Below are positions 30,705 to 40,040 of a stretch of 64,000 nt of DNA, piece after piece. Position numbers and translations under genes: made by a program. Under the pieces are notes generated by a model, which saw only the letters and a program-made list of their open reading frames with translations, made no database searches and was not told the DNA's origin. How positions within the stretch are numbered: the stretch's first letter is position 1; every line of letters begins with the position of its first letter. The DNA comes from Microbacterium suaedae (GTDB taxonomy: Bacteria; Actinomycetota; Actinomycetes; Actinomycetales; Microbacteriaceae): the NCBI RefSeq assembly GCF_003254645.1, contig NZ_PNFD01000004.1, forward strand, positions 300,804-364,803, read 5' to 3'.

Positions 30705-31691
30705 TCATCGTGTTCCGTTCGCGGCGAATTCGGCGATGACCTCGGCGTTCTCCGACGTCACAAACGCCGGCCCCGAGTACACGGGCTGTCCGCCACCGAG
30801 GATGTTGCCGTTGATCGTGTTGAGATAGAGCGACGTCACGCCCACGTAGCCCTGAACGAACGGCTGCTGATCGACCGCGAAGACCACGCTTCCCGCCAGG
30901 ATCTCGGTGAGGACGTCTGAGGAGAGGTCGAAGGTCGCGACACGCGCCGCGCTGCCGGACTCTTCGACGGCGCCGACTGCGTCGATCGCGTACTGCCCTC
31001 CCAGGGCGAGCACTCCGTCGATCGAGGCGTCGGACTGCAGCTTCGCACGCAGCGTGTTCTTCACCTCAGCATCGTTGCGACCGTCGACGATGATGTTCTC
31101 CATCTCGCCCGAGAATGCATCGGCGGCCGAGGAACACCTCTCCTCCAGACCGACGTGGCCTGCCTCCTGGATGACGCAGATCACGTTCGAGAACCCTTCC
31201 TCGCCCATCCTCTCGCCGACGGCGGCGCCGGCGACGCTCTCGCTCTGCCCGATGTGCGTGAGCGCCCCGTACTCGGAAGACTCGTCCATTCCGGCGTTGA
31301 TCGTCACGACGGGCACCCCAGCCGCCACGGCCGCCTCGACGCTCGTCTTCACGCCTTCCGGGTTGGCCATCGACACGACGATCCCGTCGACGTCCTGCGC
31401 GACCGCGTTGTCGATGAGCTGCGACTGCAGGGCGGGATCGGGGTCGCCGTTGTAGACGATCGTGGCGTCGTAGTCCGCGCCCGCCTGCTCAGATCCCGCC
31501 TTGATCCGATCCCAGAACGCATCACCGGGAGGGGCGTGCGTGACCACGGCGTATGTGCGGGCGCCATCCGAGGGGGCGCTCGCTCCGCCGTCGCCTTCCG
31601 GTGCTGTCGCTTCCTGCCCTGTCCCGGAGCATCCCGCGAGCAGGACGGCCGCCGTCACGATGCCGAGGCCTGTGAAAATGCGCTTCTTCAT
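30705..31691 (-). CDS. Sugar-binding lipoprotein of the ABC transporter
   Basis: A 328-residue periplasmic-binding-protein family member of RbsB/FrcB type. The signal peptide ends in the lipobox LLAGC (Cys around residue 20), followed by a disordered Gly/Ala/Ser/Asp linker. The binding domain has TYAVVTHAPPGDAFWDRIK, GIVVSMANPEGVKTS and GVLALGGQYAIDAVGA. It sits on the outer face of the membrane and delivers substrate to the permease. Position next to the iol genes suggests inositol or a related polyol. ATG 31691 begins MKKRIF, a normal signal-peptide start. Confidence 0.94.
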   Translation of the reverse strand: MKKRIFTGLGIVTAAVLLAGCSGTGQEATAPEGDGGASAPSDGARTYAVVTHAPPGDAFWDRIKAGSEQAGADYDATIVYNGDPDPALQSQLIDNAVAQDVDGIVVSMANPEGVKTSVEAAVAAGVPVVTINAGMDESSEYGALTHIGQSESVAGAAVGERMGEEGFSNVICVIQEAGHVGLEERCSSAADAFSGEMENIIVDGRNDAEVKNTLRAKLQSDASIDGVLALGGQYAIDAVGAVEESGSAARVATFDLSSDVLTEILAGSVVFAVDQQPFVQGYVGVTSLYLNTINGNILGGGQPVYSGPAFVTSENAEVIAEFAANGTR

Positions 31692-31771
31692 TGAAGTTCC
31701 CTTCACGCGCAACCGACTCCGATGCCGGCTGACTGCTGTGTCAAGACGAGCATGAGCCAGTCAACCGCATT

Positions 31772-31790
31772 TGTCAAGACATACTGTCTT
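31772..31790 (-). promoter_or_regulatory. Promoter and operator of the ABC transporter unit
   Basis: AAGACATACTGTCTT (31776-31790) is a perfect 15-bp palindrome. On the minus strand it runs into TTGACA (-35, 31777-31772), followed after 17 bases by CATGCT as a weak -10. GTCAAGAC occurs here (31773) and again at 31740, 33 bases apart. The layout suggests repression by a GntR- or LacI-type regulator. Confidence 0.6.
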
Positions 31791-31798
31791 TAATAGAA

Positions 31799-31827
31799 GC
31801 GGGCCCGAGTCGCCGACTCGGGCCCGC
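31799..31827 (-). terminator. Terminator of the iol operon
   Basis: GCGGGCCCGAGT and ACTCGGGCCCGC form a 12-bp stem with a five-base loop. It is followed on the minus strand by TTCTATTAAAG. It separates the iolC-hyi operon from the ABC unit's promoter. Confidence 0.8.
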
Positions 31828-31844
31828 CCCCCTCCGACGAACGA

Positions 31845-32618
31845 TCAGGCGAACGCGGAGCGGAACGCATCAAGCGCAGCATCGGAGTCGGCACTCGCCC
31901 ACGCCTCCATGCCGACGACACCCTCGTATCCGATGTCCCGGAGCGTCTGCGCGACGGCCTCATAACGAATCTCACCGGTGCCCGGCTCACACCGGCCCGG
32001 TACGTCCGCGACCTGGATCTCGCCGATCCAGGGAAGAGCCCGGCGGACGAGATCGACGAGGTTCCCTTCGCCGATCTGCGCGTGATAGAGGTCAAGGTTG
32101 AGCCGCAGTGCGGGGCTGTCGACAGCAGAGACGAGAGCTATCGTGTCCGCCGCGCGCGCGAACGGCACACCGGGATGGTCGACCGCCGTATTCAGATTCT
32201 CGAGCGTGAACACGCGGCCCGCGCGCTCGCCCAGCTCAGCGACGCGCCGGAGCGTGTCGGCGGCGCGCAGCCAGTCGGCACCTGATGTCGTCTCGACCGG
32301 GCGCACGGGCAGACCGCCTTCGCCAAGCCCCGTGCCATGCAACCCCAGACGCGCCACGTCGAGGGCATCAGCCTGCTCGAGCGATCTCGCGGCCGATTCG
32401 AGGAGCGCGTCGATACCGTCGTCGGTCGTGAGGTCGCCCCGCACATATCCCGTCATCGACGAGAACACCGCGCCGGTGTCCGCGAGCGCGCGCAGATCCT
32501 TCGTCGTCCAGTCCCAGATCTCGATCTCGAACCCGCGCTCGTGGATGCGCCGCACACGTTCCTCGAATGGCTGGTCGAGGTAGATCATCTCGGCACAGGC
32601 GGCGAGCCGATACCCCAT
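31845..32618 (-). CDS. hyi: Hydroxypyruvate isomerase-family protein
   Basis: A 257-residue xylose-isomerase-like TIM barrel. The diagnostic Hyi segment LNLDLYHAQIGEGNL is present, with FTLENLNTAVDHPG and EIQVADVPGRCEPGTGEI supplying metal and substrate residues. Family enzymes interconvert hydroxypyruvate and tartronate semialdehyde, or act on other ketoses. Its ATG overlaps the iolG stop, and it is the last gene of the iol operon before the terminator. In this setting it may act on an inositol-pathway ketose; that is inference. Confidence 0.88.
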   Translation of the reverse strand: MGYRLAACAEMIYLDQPFEERVRRIHERGFEIEIWDWTTKDLRALADTGAVFSSMTGYVRGDLTTDDGIDALLESAARSLEQADALDVARLGLHGTGLGEGGLPVRPVETTSGADWLRAADTLRRVAELGERAGRVFTLENLNTAVDHPGVPFARAADTIALVSAVDSPALRLNLDLYHAQIGEGNLVDLVRRALPWIGEIQVADVPGRCEPGTGEIRYEAVAQTLRDIGYEGVVGMEAWASADSDAALDAFRSAFA

Positions 32619-33628
32619 CAGCCGAGATCCACCGTCACGGCGACGCGGTCAACCGCCGAGCGCTGGGCGGCTTCGGCGAGCACGAGTGCCGCCCGTCCAT
32701 CCTCGAAACTCGGGCTCGTCGATGACTCGCCGCGCACGAGCTTGACGAACTCGTCCAGCTCGACGGCGTAGGCGCGAGCGTAGCGCTCGAGGAAGAACGT
32801 CTCGTAGGGAGGCTTCGCTTCAACGGACTTCGACGTCGAGAGGCTCACGAGGCTCGATGGAGCGTTGGCGACGGAAAGATGCCCCCGTCCGCCGAATGCC
32901 TCGATGCGCTGGTCATAACCCACGGCGCTGTGGCGCGAGTTGATGATCGTGACGATGGCGCCCGAAGCCGTCCGGAGCGTGCACACCGCGGTATCGAAGT
33001 CACCATGGAGCCGAGCACCCTCGTCGAACGTCGTCGTCCCCGTCGCCTGCACCTCGACGATGTCGGGCAGGAAGAAGCGCGCCATGTCGAAGTCGTGGAT
33101 CGTCATGTCACGGAAGATGCCGCCCGAGCCAGCGATGTAGTCGGCAGGAGGTGCGCTCGGATCGCGGCTGATGATCGTCAGCTGCTCGAGGTCGCCGATC
33201 TCCCCCGACGCGACGCGCGCACGGACGCTCGCGAACGCGGGGTCGAAGCGCCTGTTGAACCCGAGCGCGACCGGGACCTGCGCCGCCGCCACCCGCGGAC
33301 GCAGCGCGTCCACGCGAGCGATATCGAGATCGATCGGCTTCTCGCACAGCACGGGCAGCCCGAGATCGATCGATCGCGCAATGAGGTCGATGTGGGTCGC
33401 TGTAGGCGACGCCACGAGCACCGCGTCCACACCGCCGGATGTCAGAAGCTGCTCGGGATCGTCCGTGGCGCGGCCACCGTGTCGCGCGGCAAGGGCCTCG
33501 GCGCCCGCGACGAACGGATCGGCGATCCACGACAGCGTCGCCTCGGGGTTCGACGCGATATTCGCGGCGTGCACCTGACCGATGCGGCCGGTGCCGATCA
33601 GGCCGATACGGAGGGGAGGATTCGTCAT
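32618..33628 (-). CDS. iolG: Inositol 2-dehydrogenase
   Basis: A 336-residue Gfo/Idh/MocA enzyme that oxidises myo-inositol to 2-keto-myo-inositol with NAD. Motifs: LRIGLIGTGRIGQVHAANIA, LCEKPIDLDI, GFNRRFDPAFASVRARV and FRDMTIHDFDMARFFL, the last two typical of inositol dehydrogenases. It is followed with overlap by the Hyi-like gene and lies 24 bases after iolE. It catalyses the first step of the pathway encoded here. Confidence 0.94.
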   Translation of the reverse strand: MTNPPLRIGLIGTGRIGQVHAANIASNPEATLSWIADPFVAGAEALAARHGGRATDDPEQLLTSGGVDAVLVASPTATHIDLIARSIDLGLPVLCEKPIDLDIARVDALRPRVAAAQVPVALGFNRRFDPAFASVRARVASGEIGDLEQLTIISRDPSAPPADYIAGSGGIFRDMTIHDFDMARFFLPDIVEVQATGTTTFDEGARLHGDFDTAVCTLRTASGAIVTIINSRHSAVGYDQRIEAFGGRGHLSVANAPSSLVSLSTSKSVEAKPPYETFFLERYARAYAVELDEFVKLVRGESSTSPSFEDGRAALVLAEAAQRSAVDRVAVTVDLG

Positions 33629-33652
33629 TGCATTCTCACTTTCCCGGTGTGG

Positions 33653-34570
33653 TCAGACCCAAGAACGCAGGGCATTCCGATTGACAGCCTGGTCATGCGC
33701 GCGCTCCGCCTGGAACGCGCTGATCGCGACGTCTGGACCGTTGAGCACGTCCTGCTCTATGACGATCCAGCCGTCATACGCTCCCTCGTCGACGATGGAC
33801 ATGACGCCCGCGAGGTCGACGTCGCCGCGCCCGAACGCCACGAATGCGCCGCCAGACCACACATCGGCCATCCCGCCGCCTGCCGCAAGAATCCGCCGCA
33901 GCGCCCCCACATCGACGTCCTTCAGATGCAGATGATTGATCCGCAGTCCCCACCGCCGCACCGCATCGACGGGATCCCCGCCAGCGAGAAGGAGATGGCC
34001 GGTATCGAGTGTGAGGCCGACGTCGGTCTGAGCGAGGAACGCATCGACTTCCTCCGGAGACTCGACGAACGTTCCTGCGTGATGGTGGAACGTCGGCTCG
34101 AATCCGGCGGCTCGGACGATGCCTGCCGCACGATCGACGTTCGCGAACAGACGCGCGGCCGCATCGGGGTCGAGCGGCTCGGCCTCCTGCCCGCGCCCGG
34201 GCGCCGCGACGCGAGCCGCAGAGCCATCGTCGGCGAGCGTCGGCAACGGCAACCGCGACGGCCCCGTCTCGGACGCCTCGGAAAACACGCTCAGCGCCTC
34301 CCGTAGGGACGGCACCGCCTCCGCGAACGCATCGTCGTCGGAGAACGGCAGCTGGATCCACCCGCCCGCGAGCTCGAGTCCGAAACGCTCGAGCCGCGAA
34401 CGCAGCTCGTGACCACGCCCTAGGTAACCAACGGGTCCGAGGTCGATGCCCGAATAGCCGGTGGCCTGCAGGATCTCCCCAAGCCCGTCGGGGTCGACCG
34501 TCTCCGCGCCCTCAGGCGTGAGCTCGAACACACCGAAACTCACGGGCGCACCTGCGACGGCGGCGTTCAC
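33653..34570 (-). CDS. iolE: 2-keto-myo-inositol dehydratase
   Basis: A 305-residue TIM-barrel protein with PVSFGVFELTPEG at the start and TGYSGIDLGPVGYLG, matching IolE of actinobacteria. Metal and substrate residues are expected in THHxAGTFVESPEE-like PTFHHHAGTFVESPEEVD and GLTLDTGHLLLAGGDP, then NHLHLKDVD. It removes water from 2-keto-inositol to give the trihydroxycyclohexane dione. The ATG overlaps the iolD stop by four bases. Confidence 0.94.
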   Translation of the reverse strand: MNAAVAGAPVSFGVFELTPEGAETVDPDGLGEILQATGYSGIDLGPVGYLGRGHELRSRLERFGLELAGGWIQLPFSDDDAFAEAVPSLREALSVFSEASETGPSRLPLPTLADDGSAARVAAPGRGQEAEPLDPDAAARLFANVDRAAGIVRAAGFEPTFHHHAGTFVESPEEVDAFLAQTDVGLTLDTGHLLLAGGDPVDAVRRWGLRINHLHLKDVDVGALRRILAAGGGMADVWSGGAFVAFGRGDVDLAGVMSIVDEGAYDGWIVIEQDVLNGPDVAISAFQAERAHDQAVNRNALRSWV

Positions 34571-36501
34571 GCGTCACCCCCTGCCGGGCCGCCGAGCAGC
34601 GGCCGCTGCGCCTGCTGCTGTTCCAGGTACTCGGTACGGGCGGCGCGGGTCGCCTCGAGCGTCGAGACCTCGGCGACGGGCACGTCCCACCATCCCGCAC
34701 CGTCGGGCGCGTAGATCAGCGGATCGCTGTTGATGTGGATCACGGTCGACGCCTCCGACGCCTTGGCGCGCGCGATCGCCTCCGACAGCTGGTCGATCGA
34801 GCCGGGGCCCGGCTCGATCTCGATCGTGTCGATGCCGTAGCTGCGGGCGTTCGCCGCGAGGTCGACGGGAAGTACGTCCTCGCCCTGGAAGTTGCGGGCC
34901 TGCGGGTCGTAGGCGCGGTACTTCGTGCCGAATCTCTCGGATCCGACGGTCTCGGACAGGTGCCCGATCGACGCGTATCCGTGGTTCTGGATGATGATCG
35001 TGATGATCTTGATGCCCTCGGCGACCGCTGTGACGAGCTCCGTGTTCAGCATGAGGTATGAGCCGTCGCCGACCATGACGATCACGTCGCGGTCGGATCC
35101 CGACGCCTCGGCGCCGCGCTTGGCGCCGAGGCCGCCGGCGATCTCGTACCCCATGCAGCTGAAGGCGTATTCGACGTGGTAGCCGAGCGGATCCCGCACG
35201 CGCCACAGCTTGTGCAGGTCGCCGGGCAGGGATCCGGCCGCCTGTACGACGACGTCCTCGGGCGCAGACGCCCGCTGCACGGCGCCGATGATCTCGGGCT
35301 GTCCGGGCAGTGCGAGCCCGGACGGCGCAAACGACTCGTCGACCGCCGCGTCCCACGCCTCTTTCTCACGGGCGATCCGCTCCGCGTACCCGCTGTCCAC
35401 CGAGAGGCCGGCGAGCGCCTCCGCGAGCTCCACGAGCGCCTCGCGGGCGTCCGCGATCACGGGCAGCTGCGTGCCGTGCTTGTAGGCGTCGAACGGGGCG
35501 ACATTGACGTTCACGAACGTCACATCGGGATGCTGGAAAACAGTGCGCGAGGCCGTCGTGAAATCGCTGTAGCGCGTGCCGATGCCGATGACGACATCGG
35601 CTTCTGCGGCGATCCGGTTCGCCGCGAGCGTGCCGGTCGCGCCGACTCCGCCGAGGTTCTGGGGGTGGTCCCACGCGAGCACGCCACCGCCGGCCTGCGA
35701 GGTTCCCACGGGGATCCCCGTCGCCTCGACGAAGGCACGCAGCTCGTCCTCGGCGCCCGAGTAGAGCACCCCGCCACCCGCGACGATCACGGGCCGCTCG
35801 GCATCACGGATCGCCTGAACCGCCGCGGCGAGCGCATCGCGTTCGGGGCGCGGACGCCGGATCCGCCATTCGCGGCGCTGCAGGAACTCCACCGGGACGT
35901 CCACCGCCTCGGCCTGCACGTCTTCCGGCAGCGCGATCGTGACGGCACCCGTCTCGGCGGGATCCGTCAGCACCCGCATCGCCGCGAGGGCGATGGAGAA
36001 GAGCTGCTCGGGCCGCTGCACGCGGTCGAAGAACCGTGACACGGGCCGGAAGGCGTCGGTCACCTGCACGCCGAGATCGTGCGGGTGCTCGAGCTGCTGC
36101 AGCACGGGATCCGCGACGCGCGTCGCGAAGGTGTCGCTCGGCAACAGCAGCGCCGGCAGGCGGTTGGCTGTCGCCAGCGCGGCGCCCGTCAGCATGTTTG
36201 CGGCTCCGGGGCCGACCGACGCGGCCGCCGCGTAGGTGGCCCGGCGGCGGTGCATGCGGGCGAAGCCGACCGCCTGGTGCACCATCGCCTGCTCATTGCG
36301 CGCCTGGTGGTAAGGCATCAGGTCGGGCTGCGTCTCGTTGTACTGGCGCAGCGCCTGCCCGATCCCGGCCACATTGCCGTGGCCGAAGATGCCGAACGTG
36401 GCGGGGACGGTGCGCTCGACGTGATCGCCGTCGACCGTCCACTGGTTCGCGAGGAACTCGATGAGGGCCTGCCCCACCGTCATCCGCGTGGTCTGACCCA
36501 T
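34567..36501 (-). CDS. iolD: 3D-(3,5/4)-trihydroxycyclohexane-1,2-dione hydrolase
   Basis: A 644-residue thiamine-diphosphate enzyme that opens the ring to 5-deoxy-glucuronate. Start RMTVGQALIEFLANQW and GIFGHGNVAGIGQALR match IolD, the catalytic Glu lies in the N-terminal pyrimidine domain, and the ThDP/Mg motif is VGDGSYLMLNTELVTA with IQNHGY. ATG at 36501 has AGAAGG upstream; the frame remains open beyond it but there the sequence is only a shadow. It lies between iolA and iolE and links this locus to the thiamine operon through its cofactor. Confidence 0.96.
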   Translation of the reverse strand: MGQTTRMTVGQALIEFLANQWTVDGDHVERTVPATFGIFGHGNVAGIGQALRQYNETQPDLMPYHQARNEQAMVHQAVGFARMHRRRATYAAAASVGPGAANMLTGAALATANRLPALLLPSDTFATRVADPVLQQLEHPHDLGVQVTDAFRPVSRFFDRVQRPEQLFSIALAAMRVLTDPAETGAVTIALPEDVQAEAVDVPVEFLQRREWRIRRPRPERDALAAAVQAIRDAERPVIVAGGGVLYSGAEDELRAFVEATGIPVGTSQAGGGVLAWDHPQNLGGVGATGTLAANRIAAEADVVIGIGTRYSDFTTASRTVFQHPDVTFVNVNVAPFDAYKHGTQLPVIADAREALVELAEALAGLSVDSGYAERIAREKEAWDAAVDESFAPSGLALPGQPEIIGAVQRASAPEDVVVQAAGSLPGDLHKLWRVRDPLGYHVEYAFSCMGYEIAGGLGAKRGAEASGSDRDVIVMVGDGSYLMLNTELVTAVAEGIKIITIIIQNHGYASIGHLSETVGSERFGTKYRAYDPQARNFQGEDVLPVDLAANARSYGIDTIEIEPGPGSIDQLSEAIARAKASEASTVIHINSDPLIYAPDGAGWWDVPVAEVSTLEATRAARTEYLEQQQAQRPLLGGPAGGDA

Positions 36502-36515
36502 CGCCGTGACCCTTC

Positions 36516-38033
36516 TCAGTCGTTCTGCGGGAATCCGAGGTTGATGCCGCCGTGCGTCGCCGGATCCAGCCACCGACTCGTGACGGCCTTCTCTCGGGTG
36601 AAGAACTCGAAGCCCTGCACGCCGTACGCCTTGCTGTCGCCGAACAGCGACTGCTTCCAGCCGCCGAACGAGTGATACGCGACCGGCACGGGGATCGGAA
36701 CGTTGATTCCGATCATGCCGACCTGGATCTCGTTCTGGAAACGACGCGCGGCTCCGCCGTCGTTCGTGAAGATCGCCGTGCCGTTGCCGAACTGGCCGGA
36801 ATTGATGAGCTCCACGCCCTCGTCGTAGCTCTTCACGCGCACGACCTCGAGCACCGGCCCGAAGATCTCCTCCGTGTACGCCCGCGAGCTCGTCGGGACG
36901 TCGTCGATGAGCGTCGGGCCGAAGAAGAAGCCGTCCTCGCACCCCGGGGCCGTGAAGTCGCGCCCATCGACGACGATCTTCGCGCCGTCGGCCTCGGCGA
37001 TGTCGACGTATCCCGACACCTTCGCTCGGTGCTCGGCCGTGATGAGCGGACCCATCTGCGGTTCGGGGTGCGATGCGCCGTCGCCGATGCGGAGCTCACC
37101 GATGCGCTGGCTGATCTTCTCGATCAGCTCGTCGGCGATGGGTTCGACCGCGAGGACGACCGAGATCGCCATGCACCGCTCGCCCGCAGCTCCGTAGCCG
37201 GCGTTGATGGCCTGATCGGCGACGATGTCGAGGTCGGCGTCGGGCAGCACGAGCATGTGGTTCTTCGCGCCGCCGAGGGCCTGCACCCGCTTGCCATGCT
37301 GCGAGGCGGTCTCGTAGATGTACTTCGCGATGGGCGTGGATCCGACGAATGAGATCGACTGCACGACCGGGTCGGTGAGCAGGCCGTCGACGGCGAGCTT
37401 GTCGCCCTGCAGCACCGTGAAGACGCCGTCCGGCAGGCCGGCTTCCTTCCACAGCTCGGCCATCCACAGCGCAGCCGAGGGATCCTTCTCGCTCGGCTTG
37501 AGCACGACCGAGTTGCCCGCAGCGATCGCGACAGGGAAGAACCACATCGGAACCATCGCGGGGAAGTTGAAGGGGCTGATGACCCCGACGACGCCGAGCG
37601 GCTGCTTGAGCGAGTAGACGTCGATCCCTGTGGAGGCGTTCTCGTTGAACGCTCCCTTCGTGAGGTGGGCGAAGCCGGTCGCGAGCTCGACGACCTCCTG
37701 CCCGCGGGCGATCTCACCCATCGCGTCGGAGAGCACCTTGCCGTGCTCGCGCGTGATGATCTCGGCGAGCTCACCCTTGCGGGCATTCAGCAGCTCGCGG
37801 AAGGAGAACAGGATGGACTGACGCTTCGCGATCGAGTAGCGCGACCACTCCTCGTACCCGCGCTGTGCGGAAGCGATGGCCTCATCGATCTCGGCCTGGT
37901 CGGCGAGGGCGACCTGGGCCTGCTGGGCGCCGGTCGCGGGGTTGTACACGGGGGCAGTGCGACCGCTCTCCGAGGCGCGCACGGCGCCGTCGATCCAGTG
38001 GCCGATCGTGGGGATGTCAGTGGTTCCAGTCAT
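36516..38033 (-). CDS. iolA: Methylmalonate-semialdehyde dehydrogenase (CoA-acylating)
   Basis: A 505-residue aldehyde dehydrogenase of MmsA/IolA type. It turns malonate semialdehyde into acetyl-CoA and CO2 at the end of inositol breakdown, or methylmalonate semialdehyde into propionyl-CoA. Motifs: SPFNFPAMVPMWFFPVAIAA, the catalytic Cys in GAAGERCMAISVVL, and the typical end YHSFGGWKQSLFGDS. It lies 14 bases upstream of iolD in transcription order and shares the operon. Confidence 0.96.
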   Translation of the reverse strand: MTGTTDIPTIGHWIDGAVRASESGRTAPVYNPATGAQQAQVALADQAEIDEAIASAQRGYEEWSRYSIAKRQSILFSFRELLNARKGELAEIITREHGKVLSDAMGEIARGQEVVELATGFAHLTKGAFNENASTGIDVYSLKQPLGVVGVISPFNFPAMVPMWFFPVAIAAGNSVVLKPSEKDPSAALWMAELWKEAGLPDGVFTVLQGDKLAVDGLLTDPVVQSISFVGSTPIAKYIYETASQHGKRVQALGGAKNHMLVLPDADLDIVADQAINAGYGAAGERCMAISVVLAVEPIADELIEKISQRIGELRIGDGASHPEPQMGPLITAEHRAKVSGYVDIAEADGAKIVVDGRDFTAPGCEDGFFFGPTLIDDVPTSSRAYTEEIFGPVLEVVRVKSYDEGVELINSGQFGNGTAIFTNDGGAARRFQNEIQVGMIGINVPIPVPVAYHSFGGWKQSLFGDSKAYGVQGFEFFTREKAVTSRWLDPATHGGINLGFPQND

Positions 38034-38045
38034 GATGTCCTCAAC

Positions 38046-38951
38046 TCAGACGAGGGTGGAGGTGGTTGTGTGGACGAGGCCCGCGGCCGTATCGACCGCG
38101 CCGGCGACGTCGCCGTCCGGCGGATACAGCAGGTTGCGACCGACCGTGAGGCCGACGACGCCGGGAAGAGCGAGCGCGTCGCGCCAGGAGGCGAACATCG
38201 CGTCGGGATCCCCCGCACCGTCGCCTCCGAGCAGCAGCGTGGGCATCGTGGTCGCCGCCATGACGCGAGCCATGTCGTCGACCACCGGAAGCTTCATCCA
38301 GGTGTGCGAGCTGTCGGCGCCGAGACCCGCGGCGATCGCGATCGACCGGATCACGGCATCCGGCGTCAGGTCGTTCACGATCCGACCGTCGCGCCACTCA
38401 CTGACGAATGGCTCGAGCATGATCGGCAGTCCTGCGGCAGCGGCCGCGGTTACGGCGTGCGCCGTCGCCTCAAGGGTCGGAGCCGTGCCGGCGTCCTGCA
38501 GGTTGATGCGCACGAGCGTCTTCGCGAAGTCGATGCCGCGCGCGGTCATCGTCGGCACGTCGTAGCCCGTGTAGCGGTCGTCCATCTCGAACGTTGCACC
38601 ACGCAGGCCACCACGGTTCATGGATCCGACGATCAGCTTGTCGTCGAGGAGCCCGAGACCGGCGAGATCGTCGACGATGTCGGGCGTCCCGAGCACGCCA
38701 TCGACGCCTGGACGTTCGAGGGCCGTGGCGAGGCGCTCAAGGAGGTCGTAACGGTCCGCCATGGCGGATTCGTTCGATCCGACCGAGAGAGATCCACGCG
38801 CAGGGTGGTCAGCGGCGACGATCAGGAGGCGGCCGTCGTCTCCCAGGAGCGGCCGGCGCCGACGAACCCTGAACGCGTCCGCGATCTTCTCGGGACGCCG
38901 CGCGCGCATCTCCCGCAGCGTGACGAAGTCGGCCTCGTCGACCGCGCTCAT
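38046..38951 (-). CDS. Class I aldolase, Cgl0159-like (IolJ role)
   Basis: A 301-residue TIM-barrel protein resembling the DeoC/LacD-like aldolases found in corynebacterial inositol clusters. Conserved blocks: LIVAADHPARGSL, RYTGYDVPTMTARGIDFAKT and a candidate Schiff-base Lys in SSHTWMKLPVVDDMARV. It presumably splits 5-dehydro-2-deoxygluconate-6-phosphate to DHAP and malonate semialdehyde, replacing the class II IolJ, which is absent. The ATG at 38951 overlaps the iolC stop. Confidence 0.87.
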   Translation of the reverse strand: MSAVDEADFVTLREMRARRPEKIADAFRVRRRRPLLGDDGRLLIVAADHPARGSLSVGSNESAMADRYDLLERLATALERPGVDGVLGTPDIVDDLAGLGLLDDKLIVGSMNRGGLRGATFEMDDRYTGYDVPTMTARGIDFAKTLVRINLQDAGTAPTLEATAHAVTAAAAAGLPIMLEPFVSEWRDGRIVNDLTPDAVIRSIAIAAGLGADSSHTWMKLPVVDDMARVMAATTMPTLLLGGDGAGDPDAMFASWRDALALPGVVGLTVGRNLLYPPDGDVAGAVDTAAGLVHTTTSTLV

Positions 38952-39898
38952 ACGGCGCTCCCGGCGATCGCCTGCTCGACTTCGTCCGGGGTGGGCATCG
39001 CTGTCGAACACTCACGTCGTGAGGCCACGATCGCACCCGCGACGTTCGCGAACCGAAGGGTCCGCTCGAGGTTCCATCCCTCCAGCAGGCCGTGACAGAG
39101 GGCACCGCCGAAGGCGTCGCCGGCCCCGAGGCCGTTGACGACGTCGACGAAGTGGGTGGGCACCTCGACCTGCTCGTCGCGAGTCTTGGCGAGCACGCCC
39201 TTCGGCCCCTGCTTCACGATGGCGATCTCGATGCCGCGCTCAAGGAGGGCGTCGGCGGCACGCTGCGGCTCAGTCTCACCGACGGCCACCTCGCACTCCT
39301 CGCGGTTGCCGACGGCGACCGAGACCTGCCCAAGGACCGGTTCCAGCTGCGCCGTGGCGTCGCCGGGAGACTCCCAGAACATCGGGCGGTAGTCGAGGTC
39401 GAGGATCGTGTGCGGCCTCCGCTCGCGAGCCGCCAACGCCGTGTGCAGTGTCGAGCGGCTCGGCTCCTCGCTCAGCCCCGTTGTCGTGATCCAGAGGATC
39501 CGAGCCTCGCGCACGGCGTCCGCGTCGACCTCGTCGGGTGTGACGTTCATGTCGGGCGCCTTGGGCTCACGGTAGAAGTAGAGCGGGAAGTCGTCGGGCG
39601 GGAAGATCTCGCAGAACGTGACCGGAGTCTGAAGCTCGGGGTCGGTGCCGACGTAACGCGTGTCGACGCCGAGCCGCTCGAGCTCACCCCGTAGGTATCG
39701 TCCGAACGGGTCGTCACCGACCCTCGCGAGGAGCGCGGGGCGATGCCCATGCCGCGCCGTGGCGACCGTCACGTTGGCCGCCGTTCCGCCGAGATACTTG
39801 CCGAACGTCTCGACCTTCTCAAGGCCGACACCGTCCTGCAGGGGATAGATGTCGACGCCGAGTCGGCCGATGGCCAGAACGTCGGGGACAGAGCTCAT
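38948..39898 (-). CDS. iolC: 5-dehydro-2-deoxygluconokinase
   Basis: A 316-residue PfkB-family kinase. Motifs: GGTAANVTVATARHG near the substrate pocket, the LDLDYRPMFWESPG segment specific to IolC, and the ATP/anion-hole motif NGLGAGDAFGGAL. It phosphorylates 2-deoxy-5-keto-gluconate for the aldolase encoded next. ATG 39898 has GGAG upstream; an in-frame ATG at 39940 is too far from it. It is the first gene of the seven-gene iol operon, divergent from the GntR regulator. Confidence 0.95.
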   Translation of the reverse strand: MSSVPDVLAIGRLGVDIYPLQDGVGLEKVETFGKYLGGTAANVTVATARHGHRPALLARVGDDPFGRYLRGELERLGVDTRYVGTDPELQTPVTFCEIFPPDDFPLYFYREPKAPDMNVTPDEVDADAVREARILWITTTGLSEEPSRSTLHTALAARERRPHTILDLDYRPMFWESPGDATAQLEPVLGQVSVAVGNREECEVAVGETEPQRAADALLERGIEIAIVKQGPKGVLAKTRDEQVEVPTHFVDVVNGLGAGDAFGGALCHGLLEGWNLERTLRFANVAGAIVASRRECSTAMPTPDEVEQAIAGSAV

Positions 39899-39958
39899 GT
39901 CGTCACACTCCGTTGTCGGGACCGATGATTCACGAGCCATGCCCGCATATGTCCTGAC

Positions 39959-40025
39959 AATATCACAACGTGCAGGCCGTGCAAACGGACAAACCGCTCC
40001 TCAGGTAACATTGTGTGGACAAAAT
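39959..40025. promoter_or_regulatory. Divergent iolC/iolR control region
   Basis: GGACAAA occurs at 39987 and 40017, 30 bases (three helical turns) apart. The second lies in the near-palindrome ATTGTGTGGACAAAAT (40010-40025). On the minus strand TTGCAC and TATTGT, 16 bases apart, fit the iolC promoter. TAACAT at 40006 is a candidate -10 for the regulator. Likely the binding region for the GntR protein. Confidence 0.6.
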
Positions 40026-40040
40026 ACGCGAGGAGGAGCC

